Source: CADEED01 sp035995425 | Lineage (GTDB): Bacteria > Pseudomonadota > Gammaproteobacteria > Steroidobacterales > Steroidobacteraceae | DNA: 64,000 nucleotides | Assembly: GCA_035995425.1 (NCBI GenBank) | Contig: DASYKM010000173.1 | Location: 62,001-126,000, forward strand | Reading direction: 5' to 3' | Part shown: positions 24,804 through 33,751 of the stretch, piece by piece | Layout of the letters: each line of letters starts with the position of its first letter | Position numbering within the stretch: position 1 is the stretch's first letter | Position numbers and translations under genes: made by a program | The notes under the pieces: model-generated | What the model saw: only the letters and a program-made list of their open reading frames with translations | The model's database searches: none | Told to the model about the DNA's origin: nothing

Positions 24804-27125
24804 ATGAAAACCAAACTACTCGCCAGAGAACTGACAATCGCCATCGGCCAGGTGCTCGCCGCAGCCGCGGCAGTCACCATAGCGCCCGCGGCGTTCGCCC
24901 AGGAGCCGGAAGCGGAGGGCCTCGAGGAAATCATCGTCACCGCGCGCAGGGTGGAAGAGAACCTGCAGCAGACGCCGATCGCGATTACCGCCCTTTCCGG
25001 AACCGAGCTCGAAGACCGCCAGATATTCAGCACCGATGTGTTGGACCAGGTCGTACCGAACCTGCAGTTCGCCAACAACGCGCCGCTGGCCGGCAACAAC
25101 TCCTCGTCGCAGGTATTCATCCGCGGCATCGGGCAAACCGACCCGACGTCCACCGTCGATCCGGGTGTCGGCCTCTACATCGACGACGTCTACATCGGCA
25201 ATGCGGTCGGTGGCTCGATGGCGCTGCGTGACGTCGCCAACGTGCAGGTATTGCGCGGCCCGCAGGGCACGCTGTTCGGCCGCAACACCATCGGCGGCGC
25301 GGTGCTCATCACCACCATCGACCCCGGCGATGAGTTCGGTGGCGAAGTACGCGCCGAGCTCGGCGATGACAATCTCATCGATGCGCTGGTGGCGCTCGAC
25401 GTGCCGCTCTCGGACACGTTCAAGACGCGCGTTTCCGTCGGCATGCGCAAACAGGATGGTTACGTCGAACGCCCCGACGGCACGGATCTCGGCGACACGA
25501 ACACCTTCATGGGCATGGTGAAAGCCGTGTGGACACCCACGGAAAAAGTGCGCGCCACATTCGCGTTCGACTACACCAAGTCCGACGAGAACGGCAGCCC
25601 GCTGGTGTTCGCGGCCATGAACGAAGCGGCGACTTTCCCGCGCGTTGCCAGTCTCGACGCCGGCTGCCCGGGACTCACCGACGGCGCGGTGCCGCCGCCG
25701 GGTCTGCCGGACCAACCGAGCGTGCCGATGATCGCCGACCCGCGTTGCGCCAACGATCTGCAAGGCGCGGGTCCTTACAAAAACAACGGCACGCTGCCGC
25801 TGTTCAGCACGTTGAAAAATCTCGGCGGCTCGGTGCGCCTGGCTTTCGACTTGAGCGAAGCGCTGACGCTGAAGTCGATCACCGCCTATCGCAAGATCGA
25901 CTGGACGGGCGCGCGCGATGCCGACAACACGCCGCTGACCATTCTCCACACGCTCTATGACGTGAGCGGCGACCAGCTGAGCCAGGAGCTGCAGCTCACC
26001 TATGAGACCGATCCACTCGTCGGTGTGATTGGCCTGTACTACTTCGAGCAGAGCTCCGACGACATCGCCACGGTGTTCCTCAATCCGCCGCCGCCCGGCG
26101 TGCAGCGCGACAGCGACAACAACAAGGTGGACAACTCGAGCTGGGCCGCGTTCACGCAGTGGACCTATAAGTTCGCCGACAAATATGCCTTCACCGTCGG
26201 CGGTCGCTATTCACAGGACGACAAAGGTTCGTATCCCAACCAGTTCGACTACTCCGCACCCACGGTGAAGCAGGTTCCGGTGCGGTGGTACCGCGAAACT
26301 TTTAGCTCATTCACGCCGTCGGCATCGTTCGCCGTTCAGTGGACCGGCAAGGCGATGACATACCTGAGTTACTCGGAAGGATTCAAGGGCGGCGGCTGGA
26401 ACAGCCATTTCAATGCGGTGCTGACCCAGGCGCAGCAGGACGCGCTGCAGAAGTTCGAGCAGGAAGAGGCGCAGACCATCGAGCTCGGCGCAAAGTTCGA
26501 CATCGGCAACACGATGCGACTCAACCTCGCGGTGTTCACCTCCGACTACACCAACATGCAGCTCACCTATCGTGGACCTGCTCCCGCCGGCGTGGCGCCG
26601 TTCATCACCAATGCTGGTGAGACCAGCATCGATGGCGCGGAAGCGGAGTTCACCTGGGAGCCGACCGCCGCGCTGCACATCGAGAGCAGCATCGGCCATC
26701 TCGACGCCACCATCGACAATCTCTCCAACATTCCGCTGGCGGTGCTGCCGCCCGGGCTGCTCGAAGGCAACTTCCTGCCGTTCGCGCCGGAGTGGCAGGT
26801 ACACCTCGGGCTTTCCTACACCGCGCACCTGGGTTCGCTCGACGTCGAGCCGCGCATCGACGGATCGTTTCAGACGACTACCTACTTCGATGCGACCAAC
26901 ACGCCGGAAATCGCGCAGCTCGACGACGTGCTGACGGTGAACGCCGCGGTGCGACTGAGCCGTGGCAAGGATTCGCCGTGGAAACTCACGCTCGGGGTGA
27001 ACAACGCCACGGACGAGACGTATCCGATCGCCGGCAACTCTTCGCTGACCACCGGCAGCGGTTATGCGGAGATCGCTTACGCCCGCCCACGCCAGTGGTT
27101 TGCGAACTTGCAATACGAGTTTTGA
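24804..27125 (+). CDS. TonB-dependent outer-membrane receptor
   Basis: A 773-residue receptor. A signal peptide ending AAFAQ is followed by a TonB-box-like EEIIVTARR (about residues 41-49), a plug domain (TPIAITALSGTELEDRQ, VFIRGIGQTDPTS, VLRGPQGTLFGRNTIGGAV) and a 22-strand-type barrel ending in the aromatic C-terminus LQYEF. It imports scarce or bulky ligands energised by TonB. Its place in the lig operon argues for an aromatic ligand; DdvT of Sphingobium is a known precedent for a lignin-dimer receptor. ATG 24804 has AGGGGG upstream, and pobA begins four bases after its stop. Confidence 0.9.
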   Translation: MKTKLLARELTIAIGQVLAAAAAVTIAPAAFAQEPEAEGLEEIIVTARRVEENLQQTPIAITALSGTELEDRQIFSTDVLDQVVPNLQFANNAPLAGNNSSSQVFIRGIGQTDPTSTVDPGVGLYIDDVYIGNAVGGSMALRDVANVQVLRGPQGTLFGRNTIGGAVLITTIDPGDEFGGEVRAELGDDNLIDALVALDVPLSDTFKTRVSVGMRKQDGYVERPDGTDLGDTNTFMGMVKAVWTPTEKVRATFAFDYTKSDENGSPLVFAAMNEAATFPRVASLDAGCPGLTDGAVPPPGLPDQPSVPMIADPRCANDLQGAGPYKNNGTLPLFSTLKNLGGSVRLAFDLSEALTLKSITAYRKIDWTGARDADNTPLTILHTLYDVSGDQLSQELQLTYETDPLVGVIGLYYFEQSSDDIATVFLNPPPPGVQRDSDNNKVDNSSWAAFTQWTYKFADKYAFTVGGRYSQDDKGSYPNQFDYSAPTVKQVPVRWYRETFSSFTPSASFAVQWTGKAMTYLSYSEGFKGGGWNSHFNAVLTQAQQDALQKFEQEEAQTIELGAKFDIGNTMRLNLAVFTSDYTNMQLTYRGPAPAGVAPFITNAGETSIDGAEAEFTWEPTAALHIESSIGHLDATIDNLSNIPLAVLPPGLLEGNFLPFAPEWQVHLGLSYTAHLGSLDVEPRIDGSFQTTTYFDATNTPEIAQLDDVLTVNAAVRLSRGKDSPWKLTLGVNNATDETYPIAGNSSLTTGSGYAEIAYARPRQWFANLQYEF

Positions 27126-27129
27126 TTTG

Positions 27130-28296
27130 ATGCGAACCCAGGTGGCCATCGTGGGGGCGGGGCCAGCCGGGTTGCTTCTCGGGCAGCTGTTGCACAAGGA
27201 GGGCATCGACACGCTGCTGTTGGAACGCCGCAGCGCGGAGTACGTCGCGGGGCGGATCCGCGCCGGAGTCCTCGAGCCGGGTACGGTGGATGTGCTCGAT
27301 CTCGCCGGGGTCTCGCAACGCCTGCACGCGGAAGGGCAGGTACACGAAGGCGTGGAGATCGGCTTTCGCGGCTGCCGGCATCGCATCGCGTTGAAGGATC
27401 TCACGGGCAAGGCGGTGACTGTCTACGGCCAGACCGAAGTGACGCGCGATCTCATGGAGGCGCGCAACGCGAGTGGCGCACCGAGTGTCTACGAAGCCGA
27501 CGACGTGGCGCTGCATGACTTCGCGGGTCCGAGTCCGCGGGTGACATACCGGCACCAGGGAGTGGCACGCGAGGTCAGCTGCGATTTCATCGCCGGTTGC
27601 GACGGGTTTCACGGCGTCAGCCGTCGCAGCGTTCCCGCGCCGGCGCTGACCATCTTCGAGCGCGTCTATCCATTCGGCTGGCTCGGCGTGCTCGCCGACG
27701 TGCCGCCGCCCTGGGCAGAGCTCATCTACGCGCATTCCGAGCGTGGGTTCGCCCTGGCCAGCATGCGATCGCCCACCCGCGTGCGCTGCTATCTGCAGTG
27801 TTCGCTCGAGGATCGCGTCGAACTGTGGAGCGACGAACAATTCTGGGATGAATTCCGGCGACGCATGGGCGAAGAGCTGGCGCCGCGCGTGCCGACCGCG
27901 CCGTCGATCGAAAAGAGCATCGCGCCGCTGCGCAGCTTCGTGGCCGAGCCGCTGCGCTTCGGCAATTTGTTCCTGGCCGGCGATGCCGCGCACATCGTGC
28001 CGCCCACGGGTGCCAAGGGACTCAATCTCGCCGTGAGCGACGTACTCTATTTATATGAGGCACTGCGCGGGTTCTATCGGGAGCAAAGCGAACACAGCCT
28101 GGACGAGTATTCGCCGCGAGCCTTGCGGCGCATCTGGCGCGCCGAGCGCTTTTCATGGTGGATGACGCGCCAGTTGCATCGCTTTCCGGGCGATGGCTTT
28201 TCCGCACGCATGCAGCAGACCGAGCTCGAGCACCTGTTCGAATCCCGCGCGGCGCAGGCCGGCATGGCGGAGAATTACGTCGGGCTGCCGCTATGA
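27130..28296 (+). CDS. pobA: 4-hydroxybenzoate 3-monooxygenase
   Basis: A 388-residue class A flavoprotein hydroxylase, close to the usual 390-394. The FAD motif GAGPAG is at residues 9-14, the DG motif in GCDGFHG and the GD motif in LAGDAAHIVPPTGAKGLN. The last, with LLERRSAEYVAGRIRAGVLE near the N-terminus, is typical of PobA. It converts 4-hydroxybenzoate plus NAD(P)H and O2 to protocatechuate, which feeds LigAB in the same operon. ATG 27130; the stop overlaps the transporter ATG (ATGA). Confidence 0.92.
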   Translation: MRTQVAIVGAGPAGLLLGQLLHKEGIDTLLLERRSAEYVAGRIRAGVLEPGTVDVLDLAGVSQRLHAEGQVHEGVEIGFRGCRHRIALKDLTGKAVTVYGQTEVTRDLMEARNASGAPSVYEADDVALHDFAGPSPRVTYRHQGVAREVSCDFIAGCDGFHGVSRRSVPAPALTIFERVYPFGWLGVLADVPPPWAELIYAHSERGFALASMRSPTRVRCYLQCSLEDRVELWSDEQFWDEFRRRMGEELAPRVPTAPSIEKSIAPLRSFVAEPLRFGNLFLAGDAAHIVPPTGAKGLNLAVSDVLYLYEALRGFYREQSEHSLDEYSPRALRRIWRAERFSWWMTRQLHRFPGDGFSARMQQTELEHLFESRAAQAGMAENYVGLPL

Positions 28297-29471
28297 AAAA
28301 AATCGCCATTCCGATTGCGCTGTGCATGGCCGTGGCCGTCCTCGAGGGCTTCGACATCCAGGCCATGGGCGTGGCGGCGCCGCGTCTTGCGCCCGAGTTC
28401 GGTCTCGGCAAGAGCGACATGGGGTGGCTGTTCTCCATCAACAACGTCGGCATGGTGCTGGGCGCCGCGCTCGGCGGCTGGCTCGCGGATCGCGTCGGTC
28501 GCAAGCCGGTATTCCTGGGCGCGGTGACGATGTTCGGTGTGTTCACGCTCTGCGTGGTGATCGCGCCGAACTTCCAGACGCTGTTGACGGCGCGGCTGCT
28601 CGCCGGACTCGGCTTTGGCAGCGCCTTGCCCAACATGATGGCCATCGCCGTCGAGCTCAGTCAGCCCGCGCGCCGCGCCTCCACGGCAACACTGATTTTC
28701 TGCGGCCTGCCGATCGGTGGTGGCAGCGTGGCGCTGCTCAGCCAGATTTTGCCCGCCGGGCTCGACTGGCGCGTGTTGTTCATCGTCGGCGGCGCGCTGC
28801 CCGCGTTGCTCGTGCCGGCGCTTCACTGGCTGCTGCCCGAAACGCTGAGCATCGCCGCGCGGCAGACGCCGAAGGAGCGCACGCCGATATTCAAGGCATT
28901 GTTCAGCGAAAGACGCGCGCTGCCGACACTGCTTCTCTGGCTCGCGTTCGTGCCGACGCTGCTCATCCTCTACCTGATGTTGAACTGGCTGCCGACACTG
29001 GCCGTGGCCAAGGGCCTCGATCCGGCGGTCGCGCCCCAAACCGCGCTCGCCTTCAACTGGGCGAGCGTGGCCGGCGCGCTGGTGCTGGGCGGTCTCGTCG
29101 ACCGCTTCGGTCCGCGCTGGCCGCTGACCCTTTCCTTCGCGGGACTCATCGCTGCGCTGGTTGCGCTCGGTGCGGCAACCGATCAGGTGATGATCCTCAC
29201 CCTGAGCGGTGTTGCCGGATTCTTCCTGCTCGGCGCCAACTACGCGCTCTACGGTGTCGCTCCGGCTTACTACCCGGCCGCGATGCGCGGCACCGGCTCG
29301 GGCGCGAGCGTTGCCGTCGGCCGCGTTGGTTCGATCCTTGGTCCCGCGGCCGCCGGCGTGTTGCTCGCCGGGGGTTCGAGCGCCATGAACGTGGTGCAGT
29401 ACATGGCGCCGGTGGCCGCCGTCGCCGGTGTGGCGGTGTTCGCGCTGAGTTTCTTCCGGCGGGAGCACTAG
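28293..29471 (+). CDS. MFS aromatic acid transporter (AAHS family, PcaK-like)
   Basis: A 392-residue inner-membrane protein with about 12 hydrophobic helices. The AAHS-family signature GFDIQAMGVAAPRLAPEFGL lies in and after helix 1, and the MFS loop 2-3 motif GGWLADRVGRKPV is present. By family it would co-transport an aromatic acid such as 4-hydroxybenzoate or protocatechuate with protons. Adjacency and overlap with pobA support 4-hydroxybenzoate. It is followed after two bases by a GST gene. Confidence 0.88.
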   Translation: MKKIAIPIALCMAVAVLEGFDIQAMGVAAPRLAPEFGLGKSDMGWLFSINNVGMVLGAALGGWLADRVGRKPVFLGAVTMFGVFTLCVVIAPNFQTLLTARLLAGLGFGSALPNMMAIAVELSQPARRASTATLIFCGLPIGGGSVALLSQILPAGLDWRVLFIVGGALPALLVPALHWLLPETLSIAARQTPKERTPIFKALFSERRALPTLLLWLAFVPTLLILYLMLNWLPTLAVAKGLDPAVAPQTALAFNWASVAGALVLGGLVDRFGPRWPLTLSFAGLIAALVALGAATDQVMILTLSGVAGFFLLGANYALYGVAPAYYPAAMRGTGSGASVAVGRVGSILGPAAAGVLLAGGSSAMNVVQYMAPVAAVAGVAVFALSFFRREH

Positions 29472-29473
29472 CA

Positions 29474-30142
29474 ATGGCGGCCGGCGCGCGACTGACTATC
29501 TATTCCGGGCCGCTCAGCATGTTTGGCGCCAAGGTGCAGATCGCGGCGCTCGAGAAGGGGCTCGATTTCGACCTGGTCATGGTGCCGTACGATTCGAAGC
29601 AGGGGTACAGCCCCAGACACCCGGAAGTGTTGCGCGTAAACCCGAAGCGCCAGGTTCCCGTGTTGATACACGGCGCGCTCGAGATCTTCGATTCCACGCA
29701 GATCTTCGAATACCTGGAAGACCTGCAGCCGGCGCCGCCGCTGTGGCCCGCAGAGAAGTCCGCCCGCGCCCGCGCGCGCGGCCTCGAGCATCAGTCCGAC
29801 GAAGTGTATTTCCCGCACGTCATCCGCTTGATGAGCCTGCAGGACGCGCTCGACAGCGAGCCCGCCGTCACCGCGATCGAGGCAGCCAGCCGTTTCTACC
29901 TCGAGATGGATCGGCGGCTCGAAAACGACTGGCTCGCCGGCAGCTATTCTTATGCCGACATCGCTTTCTATATGGCCGCTTTGTTTGGAGAACGGCAGAG
30001 CGCTCCGCTGACGACGGCGACGCCGCGCCTGCTCGCCTGGCGGGAGCGAATGACGCAGCGCGCACCAGTACGAACGGTGGTGAGCGCGATGGCGGGCTGG
30101 CTGAGAAATGCCGGACGGCCGGTTCCGGCGTTCATGGAGTAG
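29474..30142 (+). CDS. Glutathione S-transferase family protein
   Basis: A 222-residue cytosolic GST. The thioredoxin-like N-domain starts RLTIYSGPLSMFGAKVQIAA and has the cis-Pro/substrate motif KRQVPVLI followed by DSTQIFEYLE; a helical C-domain contains ENDWLAGSYSYADIAFYMA. The pattern NPKRQVPVL then DSTQIFEYLEDL is like that of many GSTs, including LigF-type beta-etherases, but I cannot separate those from general GSTs by eye. In a lig operon, a role in cleaving ether-linked lignin dimers or in isomerising an intermediate is plausible. It shares one base with the next start. Confidence 0.82.
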   Translation: MAAGARLTIYSGPLSMFGAKVQIAALEKGLDFDLVMVPYDSKQGYSPRHPEVLRVNPKRQVPVLIHGALEIFDSTQIFEYLEDLQPAPPLWPAEKSARARARGLEHQSDEVYFPHVIRLMSLQDALDSEPAVTAIEAASRFYLEMDRRLENDWLAGSYSYADIAFYMAALFGERQSAPLTTATPRLLAWRERMTQRAPVRTVVSAMAGWLRNAGRPVPAFME

Positions 30143-30738
30143 TGGTGCCGACGAAGAGCTTTGTGACCCGAAAGGCGCTGGAAACCTGGATGCAGGCCAA
30201 CCACGCCCGTGCGCCGGAGCTGTGGCTCAAGATTCACAAGAAGGACTCGGGCCTGATGTCGGTGACGCCGGCCGAAGCGCTCGACGTGATGCTGTGCTGG
30301 GGATGGATAGACGGCGTCCGGAATGCTTTCGACGAACAGTCCTATCTGCAGCGCTATTCGCCACGCCGGCCGAAGAGCATCTGGAGCCAGATCAATCGCA
30401 AGAATGTCGCGCGATTGAAAGCCGCCGGTCGCATGAAACCTGCCGGCCAGAAGCAGATCGATGCCGCCAAGGCCGACGGACGGTGGAAGGCTGCCTACGC
30501 GCCGATTCGCAGTGCTTCGCACGCGAGCGTGCCTTCCGACCTGCGCGCCGCCATCCGGGCCAATGCACGGGCGCGCAAGACCTTTCAAACGCTCGGGCGC
30601 ATGAATCTCTTCGCGCTGGCGTTTCGCACTAACAACATGAAGACGCCGGCGGGCAGGGCGAAAAAGATCGCCGCGCTGGTGGCCATGCTGGCGCGCGGCG
30701 AGACCATCGTGCCGGAAAAAGGGCGCCGGGTGCGGTAG
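30142..30738 (+). CDS. YdeI/OmpD-associated family protein
   Basis: A 198-residue protein with KTSF-like start, then ELWLKIHKKDSGL, LCWGWIDGVRNAFDEQSYLQ and YSPRRPKSIWSQINRKNVAR, the core of the YdeI family linked to bacteriocin or antimicrobial-peptide resistance in enterics. The basic C-terminus (AGRAKKIAALVAML) is also typical. The GTG start shares a base with the GST stop, so it may be co-transcribed with the lig operon, though no pathway role is evident. A second GTG at 30145 is equally possible. Confidence 0.8.
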   Translation: MVPTKSFVTRKALETWMQANHARAPELWLKIHKKDSGLMSVTPAEALDVMLCWGWIDGVRNAFDEQSYLQRYSPRRPKSIWSQINRKNVARLKAAGRMKPAGQKQIDAAKADGRWKAAYAPIRSASHASVPSDLRAAIRANARARKTFQTLGRMNLFALAFRTNNMKTPAGRAKKIAALVAMLARGETIVPEKGRRVR

Positions 30739-30747
30739 TCTGCGGTG

Positions 30748-31881
30748 ATGAAGCCCAGCAGGCAGTCGAAAATTGGCCTCGCACTTGCGATAGCGCTGGC
30801 GAGCGGCGGCGCACTGGCCGAAACGCGGCAATGGACGGCGAACGAAGCGAACGCCTGGTACGCGAAGCAGCGCTGGCTCATCGGCAGCGATTACATTCCC
30901 GCCGATGCCATCAACCAGCTCGAGATGTGGCAGGCCGAGACCTTCAACCCGGCGCAGATCGACAAGGAGCTGGGTTGGGCGGAATCCATCGGCATGAACA
31001 CCATGCGCGTGTTCCTGCACGACAAGCTGTGGGAACAGGACGCCAACGGATTCAGGAAGCGCATCGACGAATTTCTGGCCATCGCGGCGCGCCACAAGAT
31101 CAAGCCGCTGCTGGTGTTGTTCGATTCCTGCTGGGATCCGAACCCGAAGCTCGGGCCGCAGCATCCGCCGATCCCCGGCGTGCACAACTCCGGCTGGGTG
31201 CAGAGCCCCGGCCGCGCCGGTCTTGCCGATGCCGCTAACTACCCGAAGCTCAAGGTCTACGTGCAGGGTGTGATTGGCGCGTTCGCGAAAGACGATCGCA
31301 TTCTCGGCTGGGACCTGTGGAACGAGCCGGACAATGGCAAGGGCGACCAGGAGCTTGCGCGCGTGGTCACGCTGCTGCCGCAGGTGTTCGCCTGGGCGCG
31401 CGCGGCGGATCCGGGCCAGCCGCTGACCTCGGGCGTGTGGCACGACGATGACTGGTCACCCAGCGCGGAAGTGAACGCGGTCGAGAAGGTGCAGCTCGAT
31501 CAGTCGGACTTCATCACGTTTCATGTATACGACTGGCCCGAGCTGCTGGAGAGCAGGATCAAACAACTGCAGCCATATGGTCGGCCCATCGTGGCCACCG
31601 AGTACCTGGCGCGCGGCGCGGGTTCGACGTTCGATACCTCGCTGCCCATCGCGCTCAAATACAAGGTGGGCATGATCAATTGGGGATTCGTGCTCGGGAA
31701 GACGCAGACGAACCTGCCGTGGGATTCCTGGCAAAAGCCCTACACGCAGAGCCAGCCGCAGGTCTGGCATCACGACGTCTTTCACGCCGACGGCAAACCC
31801 TATCGCCAGGCGGAGATCGATCAGATCCGCGCCCTCACGAGCGCGGCGCAGAAAGAGTTCGAGCGCAAGCGCAGAAAGTGA
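30748..31881 (+). CDS. Exported GH5-like glycoside hydrolase
   Basis: A 377-residue protein with a signal peptide ending GGALA (about residue 24). It has a TIM-barrel glycosidase pattern: the acid/base Glu193 in WDLWNEPD and the nucleophile Glu285 in PIVATEYLARG, together with GMNTMRVFLHD near the N-terminus. These features fit clan A cellulase-family (GH5-type) enzymes acting on beta-linked plant polysaccharides; the exact substrate is not readable. ATG 30748 follows a GTG at 30745. Its stop abuts the stop of the convergent aldo/keto reductase gene with no gap. Confidence 0.82.
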   Translation: MKPSRQSKIGLALAIALASGGALAETRQWTANEANAWYAKQRWLIGSDYIPADAINQLEMWQAETFNPAQIDKELGWAESIGMNTMRVFLHDKLWEQDANGFRKRIDEFLAIAARHKIKPLLVLFDSCWDPNPKLGPQHPPIPGVHNSGWVQSPGRAGLADAANYPKLKVYVQGVIGAFAKDDRILGWDLWNEPDNGKGDQELARVVTLLPQVFAWARAADPGQPLTSGVWHDDDWSPSAEVNAVEKVQLDQSDFITFHVYDWPELLESRIKQLQPYGRPIVATEYLARGAGSTFDTSLPIALKYKVGMINWGFVLGKTQTNLPWDSWQKPYTQSQPQVWHHDVFHADGKPYRQAEIDQIRALTSAAQKEFERKRRK

Positions 31882-32871
31882 TCAGCGTCCGACCATCTTC
31901 TGCAGGTGTTCTGGATATCGCGCACCTTGCACGGCCACCTGCGAGGCCGCGGCGTCGATCTCGCGAAGGTCGTCAGCGGAGAGAGTGATGGCGACGGCGC
32001 CGAGGTTTTCCTCGAGCCGGTGCAGCTTGGTGGTTCCCGGAATCGGAACGATCCACGGCTTCTGGGCTAACAACCATGCCAGCGCCAGCTGGGCTGGCGA
32101 GACTTTCATGCGCGTGGACACTTTTCCCAGCACCTCGACGAGCGCAAGGTTCGCCTTGAGCGCGTCGGGCGCATAGCGCGGCAACACGGCGCGAATGTCG
32201 CCCGTTCCGAAAGTCGCGCTGGCGTCGATCTTGCCGGTGAGGAACCCGCGGCCAAGCGGACTGAAGGGCACGAAGCCGATGCCGAGCTCTTCGAGCAACG
32301 GAAGAATCTCCACTTCGGCTTCGCGAAACCACAGCGAGTATTCGCTCTGCAATGCCGTAAGCCGCTGCACCGCGTGCGCGCGGCGGATCGTACTGGCGCC
32401 AGCCTCCGACAGTCCGAAGTGGCGCACCTTGCCGGCCGCGATGAGCTCCTTGACCGCGCCGGCGACGTCTTCGATGGGCACTTCGGGATCCACGCGGTGC
32501 TGATAGAAGAGGTCGATGGTCTCGAGCCGCAGGCGTTTGAGCGATGCCTCGGCGACGCGCCTGATGTTCTCCGGCCGGCTGTTGAGTCCGGTCTGCTTGC
32601 CATCCTCATCGAATCCGAAACCGAACTTGGTCGCGATGGTGACGCGCCCCTTGAATGGCGTCAGCGCTTCGCCCACGAGTTCTTCGTTGGCCCAAGGTCC
32701 GTAGACCTCGGCGGTGTCGAACAGCGTGACGCCACGCTCGACCGCGGCATGCATGAGCTCGATGCTTTTCTGTTTGTCCGCGGGTGGGCCGAGCCCGGAG
32801 CTCATGCCCATGCACCCGAGGCCGAGCGCGGAGACTTCCAGGTTGCTGCTTCCAAGCTTCCGCTTCTGCAT
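31882..32871 (-). CDS. Aldo/keto reductase
   Basis: A 329-residue NADPH-dependent oxidoreductase with the full catalytic tetrad: Asp52 and Tyr57 in FDTAEVYGP, Lys82 in IATKFG and His125 in FYQHRVDPE. The cofactor end VPIPGTTKLHRLEENLGA is also typical. It belongs to the YghZ/AKR11-13-like group that reduces aldehydes and ketones. ATG 32871 has GGAGAAGACC directly upstream. Physiological substrate unknown. Confidence 0.9.
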   Translation of the reverse strand: MQKRKLGSSNLEVSALGLGCMGMSSGLGPPADKQKSIELMHAAVERGVTLFDTAEVYGPWANEELVGEALTPFKGRVTIATKFGFGFDEDGKQTGLNSRPENIRRVAEASLKRLRLETIDLFYQHRVDPEVPIEDVAGAVKELIAAGKVRHFGLSEAGASTIRRAHAVQRLTALQSEYSLWFREAEVEILPLLEELGIGFVPFSPLGRGFLTGKIDASATFGTGDIRAVLPRYAPDALKANLALVEVLGKVSTRMKVSPAQLALAWLLAQKPWIVPIPGTTKLHRLEENLGAVAITLSADDLREIDAAASQVAVQGARYPEHLQKMVGR

Positions 32872-32964
32872 GGTCTTCTCCTACATCGCAGGAACATTGG
32901 CTCCCGCCATGGCATTAGCTTAGCCCGTGTATGCTGTTCGCAAGTCGGACATTGGTAAAAGAGC

Positions 32965-33651
32965 ATGTCAGAGACAAATTCCGCATCGCAGCGCATTCGC
33001 ACCCGCCTCCAGTCGAAGAAGCAGCGCTTTCATGCCAACGACAACATCGCCGAGTTCATCGAACCCGGCGAGCTCGAGGAGCTCACGAAGGAAGTCGCCG
33101 CGAAGATGTCGGGCGTGCTCGAGAGCCTGGTCATCGACGTCGAGCACGACCACAACACGCGCGAGACCGCGCGTCGCGTCGCCAAGATGTACGTGAACGA
33201 GGTGTTCCGCGGGCGCTTTGTGCCGATCCCCAAGATCACCGAGTTCCCGAATGCCTCGCACCTGAACGAGCTCATGATCATGGGCCCGATCACGGTGCGC
33301 AGCGCCTGCAGCCATCATCTGTGCCCGATCATGGGACGCCTGTGGATAGGCGTGATGCCCAACGAGCAGTCGAACCTCATTGGTCTTTCCAAGTATTCGC
33401 GCTTGGTCGAGTGGATCATGACGCGGCCGCAGATCCAGGAAGAAGCGGTGCTCCAGCTGGCCGACATCCTCGTGGACCGGGTGAAGCCCGATGGCCTCGC
33501 GGTGGTCATGGAAGCGGATCACTTCTGCATGCACTGGCGCGGGGTCAAGGACAACGCGTCCAAGATGACCAACAGCGTCATGCGGGGGTCGTTCCTGGCG
33601 GACGGCGCGCTGCGGCGGGAGTTCCTCTCGCTGATCAACCTGAAGCCGTGA
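32965..33651 (+). CDS. folE: GTP cyclohydrolase I
   Basis: A 228-residue FolE-type enzyme that opens GTP to 7,8-dihydroneopterin triphosphate, the first step of tetrahydrofolate and tetrahydropterin synthesis. The zinc site CSHHLCPI is present (Cys115, His118, with Cys120), followed by the core LSKYSRLVEWIMTRPQIQE and the second conserved Cys in HFCMHWRGVKD. No other folate gene is adjacent. A second folE elsewhere is possible, since this one has a slightly longer N-terminus. Confidence 0.9.
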   Translation: MSETNSASQRIRTRLQSKKQRFHANDNIAEFIEPGELEELTKEVAAKMSGVLESLVIDVEHDHNTRETARRVAKMYVNEVFRGRFVPIPKITEFPNASHLNELMIMGPITVRSACSHHLCPIMGRLWIGVMPNEQSNLIGLSKYSRLVEWIMTRPQIQEEAVLQLADILVDRVKPDGLAVVMEADHFCMHWRGVKDNASKMTNSVMRGSFLADGALRREFLSLINLKP

Positions 33652-33751
33652 CCCCAAGCCGCGAGACGAGGAGAGTTCGCGCCGGTCCGTTGCAACCTCG
33701 CGGCGGGATTTCGCGTCTCAGTACAACCTGAGGGCACCGGGAGCGAGGGGA

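Noticed and set aside
28275..29474. Long open frame on the minus strand opposite the MFS transporter
   Set aside because: Composition is extremely rich in Arg, Gln, His and Glu, and the plus strand has an obvious 12-helix transporter coupled to pobA.
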